The notes beneath the pieces are model-generated. The model was given only the letters and a program-made list of their open reading frames with translations. It did not search any database and was not told the DNA's origin. A stretch of DNA of 10,709 bases, taken from Candidatus Puniceispirillum sp. GTDB taxonomy: Bacteria; Pseudomonadota; Alphaproteobacteria; Puniceispirillales; Puniceispirillaceae. Of the stretch, positions 8,333 to 10,709 are shown in pieces (the first letter of the stretch is position 1; every line of letters begins with the position of its first letter). The stretch lies in NCBI GenBank assembly GCA_016780525.1, contig JADHLR010000045.1, forward strand, positions 1 through 10,709, read 5' to 3'. The position numbers were made by a program, and so were the translations under genes.

Positions 8333-8374
8333 TTCTTGGCAGCATATTCTTGGCAGAATGTTCTTGGCAGAATG
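8333..8374. repeat. Three tandem 14-bp repeats at the polA 5' end
   Basis: Units are TTCTTGGCAGCATA (8333-8346), TTCTTGGCAGAATG (8347-8360) and TTCTTGGCAGAATG (8361-8374). The last two are identical and the first differs at three of its last four bases. On the polA mRNA each unit reads with a UUCU-GCCA-AGAA core that could form a 4-bp hairpin. The copy nearest polA runs into the AGAAGGG Shine-Dalgarno and contains the alternative ATG at 8345. Confidence 0.9.
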
Positions 8375-8386
8375 ATCAGATGATCA
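8373..8386. repeat. Paired TGATCA palindromes after the zinc-finger gene
   Basis: TGATCA occurs at 8373-8378 and again at 8381-8386, two 6-bp palindromes 2 bp apart, starting inside the end of the 14-bp repeat array and 12 bp downstream of the zinc-finger gene stop. It may be a small operator or simply sequence left by the local duplication; no function can be assigned. Confidence 0.35.
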
Positions 8387-8397
8387 CGCGGTGTTTA

Positions 8398-8601
8398 TCA
8401 GTCTTCGGACGGCGGCTTCGCCGCGACAAACAGGCGTGAACAATAGGGGCAGGTCACTTCACCATCGCCGCCCAGTGTCAGCCAGACCTGCGGGTGACCA
8501 AGCGCCCCGCCACCGCCATCACAGGCCACCCTTCTATCCTCGGTATAGATTGTTTGCGCCATAGAAGCGCTGTCGCTCTGGCCGGTTTCTGCTGCGTTCA
8601 T
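8398..8601 (-). CDS. Small CHCC zinc-finger protein (NDUFS6-like domain)
   Basis: This 67-residue protein matches what I know of the alphaproteobacterial zinc-finger family zf-CHCC (Pfam PF10276), whose mitochondrial relative is the complex I accessory subunit NDUFS6. The zinc ligands are C27, H36, C51 and C54, in the characteristic run VACDGGGGALGHP (25-37) and EVTCPYCSRLF (48-58). There is no signal peptide or membrane segment, so it should be cytoplasmic. The start at ATG 8601 has a clear Shine-Dalgarno (AGAGGA, 7 bp upstream); Met14 is a less likely alternative. A promoter-like pair lies just upstream at 8626-8655. A link to complex I is inferred from the family only; no respiratory gene is nearby. 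Confidence 0.88.
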   Translation of the reverse strand: MNAAETGQSDSASMAQTIYTEDRRVACDGGGGALGHPQVWLTLGGDGEVTCPYCSRLFVAAKPPSED

Positions 8602-8625
8602 CTTTGAATCCTCTGTAAATTAGAA

Positions 8626-8655
8626 ATTATGTGCATTATCGGCGGCGTTTGTCAC
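8626..8655 (-). promoter_or_regulatory. Sigma70-type promoter of the zinc-finger gene
   Basis: On the minus strand, GTGACA (8655-8650, five of six consensus) and CATAAT (8631-8626, five of six) are separated by 18 bp. Transcription would start near 8619, giving a leader of about 18 nt that contains the AGAGGA ribosome site. The -35 box overlaps the first unit of the 11-bp tandem array. Confidence 0.5.
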
Positions 8656-8683
8656 GCGCATGTTACGCGCATGTCACGCGCAT
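8651..8683. repeat. Three tandem 11-bp repeats upstream of the zinc-finger promoter
   Basis: Units are GTCACGCGCAT (8651-8661), GTTACGCGCAT (8662-8672) and GTCACGCGCAT (8673-8683), with one mismatch in the middle copy. The 11-bp period is about one helical turn, so a protein binding each copy would sit on one face of the DNA directly upstream of the -35 box. A chance slippage duplication is the simpler alternative. Confidence 0.9.
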
Positions 8684-8767
8684 ATGATGGCCTGACGCCA
8701 GCCAACGGCCAGACCTCAGCCGCAAAATGCCGCAGCCGCCCGAAAACTCTAAACGGTGCCACCAGCC

Positions 8768-8773
8768 TATAAT
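8768..8773 (+). promoter_or_regulatory. Candidate -10 box for the ABC ATPase gene
   Basis: A perfect TATAAT lies 131 bp before the proposed ATG of the ABC gene. No acceptable -35 hexamer is found at 16-18 bp spacing, so the call rests on the -10 alone, with a long leader of about 125 nt implied. Confidence 0.3.
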
Positions 8774-8904
8774 GACATCGCCGCAGATGCAATTGGAATG
8801 GCGTTGTCAGCCCCGCTATTTTTACGGCTATTTTTGCTTTGCCCCGACCAGCAGAAGCCGATATACACAGCCCATGTTATACCCATCCGAAAACCGAGCC
8901 TTTG

Positions 8905-9873
8905 ATGGCTTTTGCTAGTTCGCGCCCGGAATTTGTCAATCAGCCGGCCTCTGGTCTGGCGATTGATATAAATGGTCTGTCAAAAACCTATCAAGGCAGC
9001 CGTGGCAAGCCGCCGCATCTGGCGCTTGATGCTGTCGATTTGCATGTGCCGGTCGGCTGTATTTTCGGGCTGCTTGGGCCGAATGGGGCTGGCAAATCGA
9101 GCCTGATCAATATTCTGGCTGGTGCGGTGGTCAAAACCGCTGGCACCGTCACTGTCTGGGGCACTGACATTGACCAAAACCCGCGTCAGGCGCGCGCCAA
9201 TATCGGCATCGTGCCGCAGGAATTAAATGTCGATGCTTTTTTTACGCCCCGCCAGACTATTGATTTGATGGCCGGCCTGTTTGGTGTGCCAAAGGCCGAG
9301 CGGCAGACAGACGCCATTTTGGACATGGTCGGGCTGGCCGATCAGGCCGATATGTATGCGCGGCGGTTATCCGGCGGGATGCGCCGACGGCTGCTGGTTG
9401 GCAAGGCGATGGTGCACCAGCCGCCGATATTGGTTCTGGATGAGCCGACAGCCGGTGTCGATGTGGGTTTGCGGCAGCGCCTGTGGGACAATATCAGAAC
9501 GCTGAACGCGGCTGGCGTGACGGTGGTGTTGACAACGCATTATCTGGAAGAGGCCGAGGCGCTTTGCGATCAGATCGCGATTATCAATAAGGGCCAGATC
9601 ATCGCGGCGAAATCAACAGCCGACCTGATGGCATCGGCTGGCACGAAACATCTGCATCTCAGCCTCGCCAGCCCACCGCCAACCCCGCTGCCAAAAGCAT
9701 TGCAAAAGCTGGGGGCGGTCTGGCAGGACGGGCGGCTGTCGATCAGCTTTGATCCGGCAAAAACCACAAGCCTGGCACTGCTGGCCGAAGTGCAAAAGGC
9801 CAAATGTGAGGTGCGCGATATCAGCACCGCTGAATCGGATCTGGAAGAGGTGTTTTTAAGCCTGACAAAATGA
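8905..9873 (+). CDS. ABC-2 type transporter ATP-binding protein (YadG-like)
   Basis: This is the cytoplasmic ATPase subunit of an ABC exporter; the substrate is unknown. The preferred start is ATG 8905 (322 residues); a TTG 66 bp upstream keeps the frame open but has no ribosome site, and even the ATG has only a weak GAG. The nucleotide-binding domain shows Walker A GPNGAGKSS (58-66), Q-loop Q105 in VPQELN, signature LSGGM (155-159), Walker B ILVLDE (175-180) with catalytic E180, D-loop AGVD and switch H212 in TTHYLEEAE. The middle of the protein closely resembles E. coli YadG as I recall it. The C-terminal 80 residues are a divergent extension ending in DLEEVFLSL, usual in DrrA/YadG-type ATPases. 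A matching permease (YadH-like) would be expected next door but is absent; the next gene is a tRNA. Confidence 0.9.
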   Translation: MAFASSRPEFVNQPASGLAIDINGLSKTYQGSRGKPPHLALDAVDLHVPVGCIFGLLGPNGAGKSSLINILAGAVVKTAGTVTVWGTDIDQNPRQARANIGIVPQELNVDAFFTPRQTIDLMAGLFGVPKAERQTDAILDMVGLADQADMYARRLSGGMRRRLLVGKAMVHQPPILVLDEPTAGVDVGLRQRLWDNIRTLNAAGVTVVLTTHYLEEAEALCDQIAIINKGQIIAAKSTADLMASAGTKHLHLSLASPPPTPLPKALQKLGAVWQDGRLSISFDPAKTTSLALLAEVQKAKCEVRDISTAESDLEEVFLSLTK

Positions 9874-9884
9874 GCCTGTCCCAG

Positions 9885-9914
9885 CCGTTCAATTTGGGGC
9901 CGTTCAATTTGGGG
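9885..9914. repeat. Tandem 15-bp duplication after the ABC gene
   Basis: CCGTTCAATTTGGGG occurs twice without a gap (9885-9899 and 9900-9914), followed by a partial third start CCG. The copies are identical, which points to a recent duplication. It begins 11 bp after the ABC gene stop. Confidence 0.9.
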
Positions 9915-9949
9915 CCGATCACAGCAAAAATTATTTTACCGGCTGGCTA

Positions 9950-9976
9950 TTGGCTTTGCGCGTACAACCGTATAAA
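9950..9976 (+). promoter_or_regulatory. Candidate promoter for tRNA-Arg
   Basis: TATAAA (9971-9976) lies about 45 bp before the mature tRNA. TTGGCT (9950-9955) is the best -35 candidate, but the spacing is short at 15 bp. A small inverted repeat CATGG/CCATG (9990-9994 and 10001-10005) sits between it and the tRNA. Confidence 0.35.
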
Positions 9977-10020
9977 ACACCGAAGATCACATGGTACCAG
10001 CCATGACATGACGGCATTAT

Positions 10021-10070
<50 letters not shown>

Positions 10071-10097
<27 letters not shown>

Positions 10098-10125
10098 TTG
10101 CCCCATAAAAAGCTCCGAGGTTCGA
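10071..10125 (+). repeat. Repeated 9-mer GAGGTTCGA inside and after tRNA-Arg
   Basis: GAGGTTCGA occurs in the T-arm of the tRNA (10071-10079) and again 46 bp later (10117-10125), between the tRNA and the integrase gene. The second copy lies in a possible hairpin AAGCTC/GAGCTT (10110-10115 with 10124-10129). It does not form a T-arm of its own. It could be part of a recombination site or a scar of an earlier insertion; chance is possible. Confidence 0.4.
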
Positions 10126-10185
10126 GCTTCAAGTCTCTGAATTCCTTAAATTAACGTTTAGGGAACGAAAAGGCTGTGGACAAGG

Positions 10186-10709
10186 ATGTATACAAGATCG
10201 CCAGACTATCTTTATTGCCGCAACGGCATTTATTACTTCACAAGAAATGTACCGTCAGATCTTAAATCAAGATTTAATAAAAATAGAGTTGTTGTTTCTC
10301 TACACACTAGATCAATCAGCAGAGCGCAGAAATCCGCTACGGCATTGTCAGATCGCTTAGACCGTTACTTTGAGTCTCTCAGGCTTGAGCGCTTTCACTC
10401 ACAAGAGCTTGGCCTGTCGTTTAGTCCGCTGGTCACGCCAGCAATCACGCAACCAGACGCAACGATAAGCGAAGCCTTGAATATATATATCAGGCTTAAA
10501 GGCATCGGTCGTGGCAGTGTTTTTGTGTCAACTGCGAGACGGAACATATCTTATCTCACAGAATGCATTGGTGATTTAATGTTGTCTGAGATAAAGCCAA
10601 CGGACGCTGGGAAATTTCGAGATCATCTCATCGCTAGGGGCTTGTCGGCTTCCTCCGTCAAACGGGTTATGGCTTCAGTAAAGGCCATATACAATCTTGG
10701 TGCCAAGGA
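10186..10709 (+). CDS. Tyrosine-recombinase integrase, N-terminal part (3'-truncated by window edge)
   Basis: I translated the frame by hand from ATG 10186; it stays open to the window end, giving 174 residues. The N-terminus (YLYCRNGIYYFTRNVPSDLK, 8-27) matches the DUF6538-type domain common at the start of phage and island integrases. It is followed by a SAM-like core-binding domain at about 92-174 (ISEALNIYI, then GLSASSVKRVMASVKAIYN). The catalytic domain with the R-H-R-Y residues lies beyond the window. The frame is open back to 10162, but no better start is seen. The nearest purine-rich tract is too close to the ATG, so the start is uncertain. Hand-counted GC over five 60-base lines is 135/300, lower than in polA, and AGA, TTA and ATA codons are frequent, consistent with acquired DNA. 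Its position and direction next to tRNA-Arg suggest that this gene is the tRNA target. Confidence 0.85.
   Translation, partial: MYTRSPDYLYCRNGIYYFTRNVPSDLKSRFNKNRVVVSLHTRSISRAQKSATALSDRLDRYFESLRLERFHSQELGLSFSPLVTPAITQPDATISEALNIYIRLKGIGRGSVFVSTARRNISYLTECIGDLMLSEIKPTDAGKFRDHLIARGLSASSVKRVMASVKAIYNLGAK

Larger units (their letters stand above)
8602..8904. other. Divergent intergenic region between zinc-finger and ABC genes
   Basis: This 303-bp stretch has no convincing gene. It holds the zinc-finger gene promoter and 11-bp tandem repeats on the left, a perfect TATAAT box at 8768-8773 in the middle, and a pair of GCTATTTTT copies (8815-8823 and 8827-8835, 12-bp period) on the right. A short open frame at 8727-8918 on the plus strand has no Shine-Dalgarno or family likeness and is probably noise. 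Confidence 0.6.

Noticed and set aside
8839..8904. TTG start extending the ABC ATPase by 22 residues
   Set aside because: The extension has no ribosome site and no similarity to the family; ATG 8905 gives a normal N-terminus.
8727..8918. Small plus-strand gene or leader peptide before the ABC ATPase
   Set aside because: It has no Shine-Dalgarno and no recognisable motif, and its composition resembles the surrounding non-coding DNA.

Overview
The window looks like the chromosome of an alphaproteobacterium. The strongest clues are a ChvG/ChvI-type two-component pair, a RapZ homologue next to adenosylhomocysteinase, and a small CHCC zinc-finger protein of the NDUFS6-like kind. Base composition is moderately GC-rich over the core genes. 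The genus cannot be fixed from the sequence; a marine SAR116/Rhodospirillales-like lineage is only a guess.

Positions 1-8601 hold seven genes, all on the minus strand. In transcription order they are a zinc-finger protein (8398-8601), DNA polymerase I polA (5439-8321), a ChvI-like response regulator (4584-5276), a ChvG-like sensor kinase (2916-4517), rapZ (1938-2831), ahcY (443-1837) and tsaE (437 to beyond the window edge). ahcY and tsaE are 5 bp apart and clearly co-transcribed; the other gaps are 66-162 bp. In many Alphaproteobacteria chvI-chvG is followed by hprK, rapZ and PTS genes (EIIA-Man, HPr) and then ahcY. Here the order is kept but no hprK or PTS gene is present in the block, and RapZ has histidine in place of the usual P-loop lysine or arginine. 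These housekeeping genes cover DNA repair and replication, envelope-stress signalling, methyl-cycle recycling and tRNA t6A modification.

Positions 8602-10020 turn to the plus strand. A 303-bp divergent region leads to a lone YadG-like ABC-2 ATPase gene (8905-9873) with no permease gene in view. The non-coding gaps from 8322 to 9914 carry several short tandem duplications (14 bp x3, 11 bp x3, 12 bp x2 imperfect, 15 bp x2). One array abuts the predicted promoter of the zinc-finger gene, and another abuts the polA start region.

Positions 10021-10709 contain an intact tRNA-Arg (anticodon CCG, CCA encoded). About 90 bp beyond its 3' end starts a tyrosine-recombinase integrase, truncated by the window edge and AT-richer than its surroundings. 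This is the usual arrangement for one end of an integrative element inserted in a tRNA gene, so the cargo should lie beyond position 10709. The window itself shows no defence system, CRISPR array or insertion sequence.
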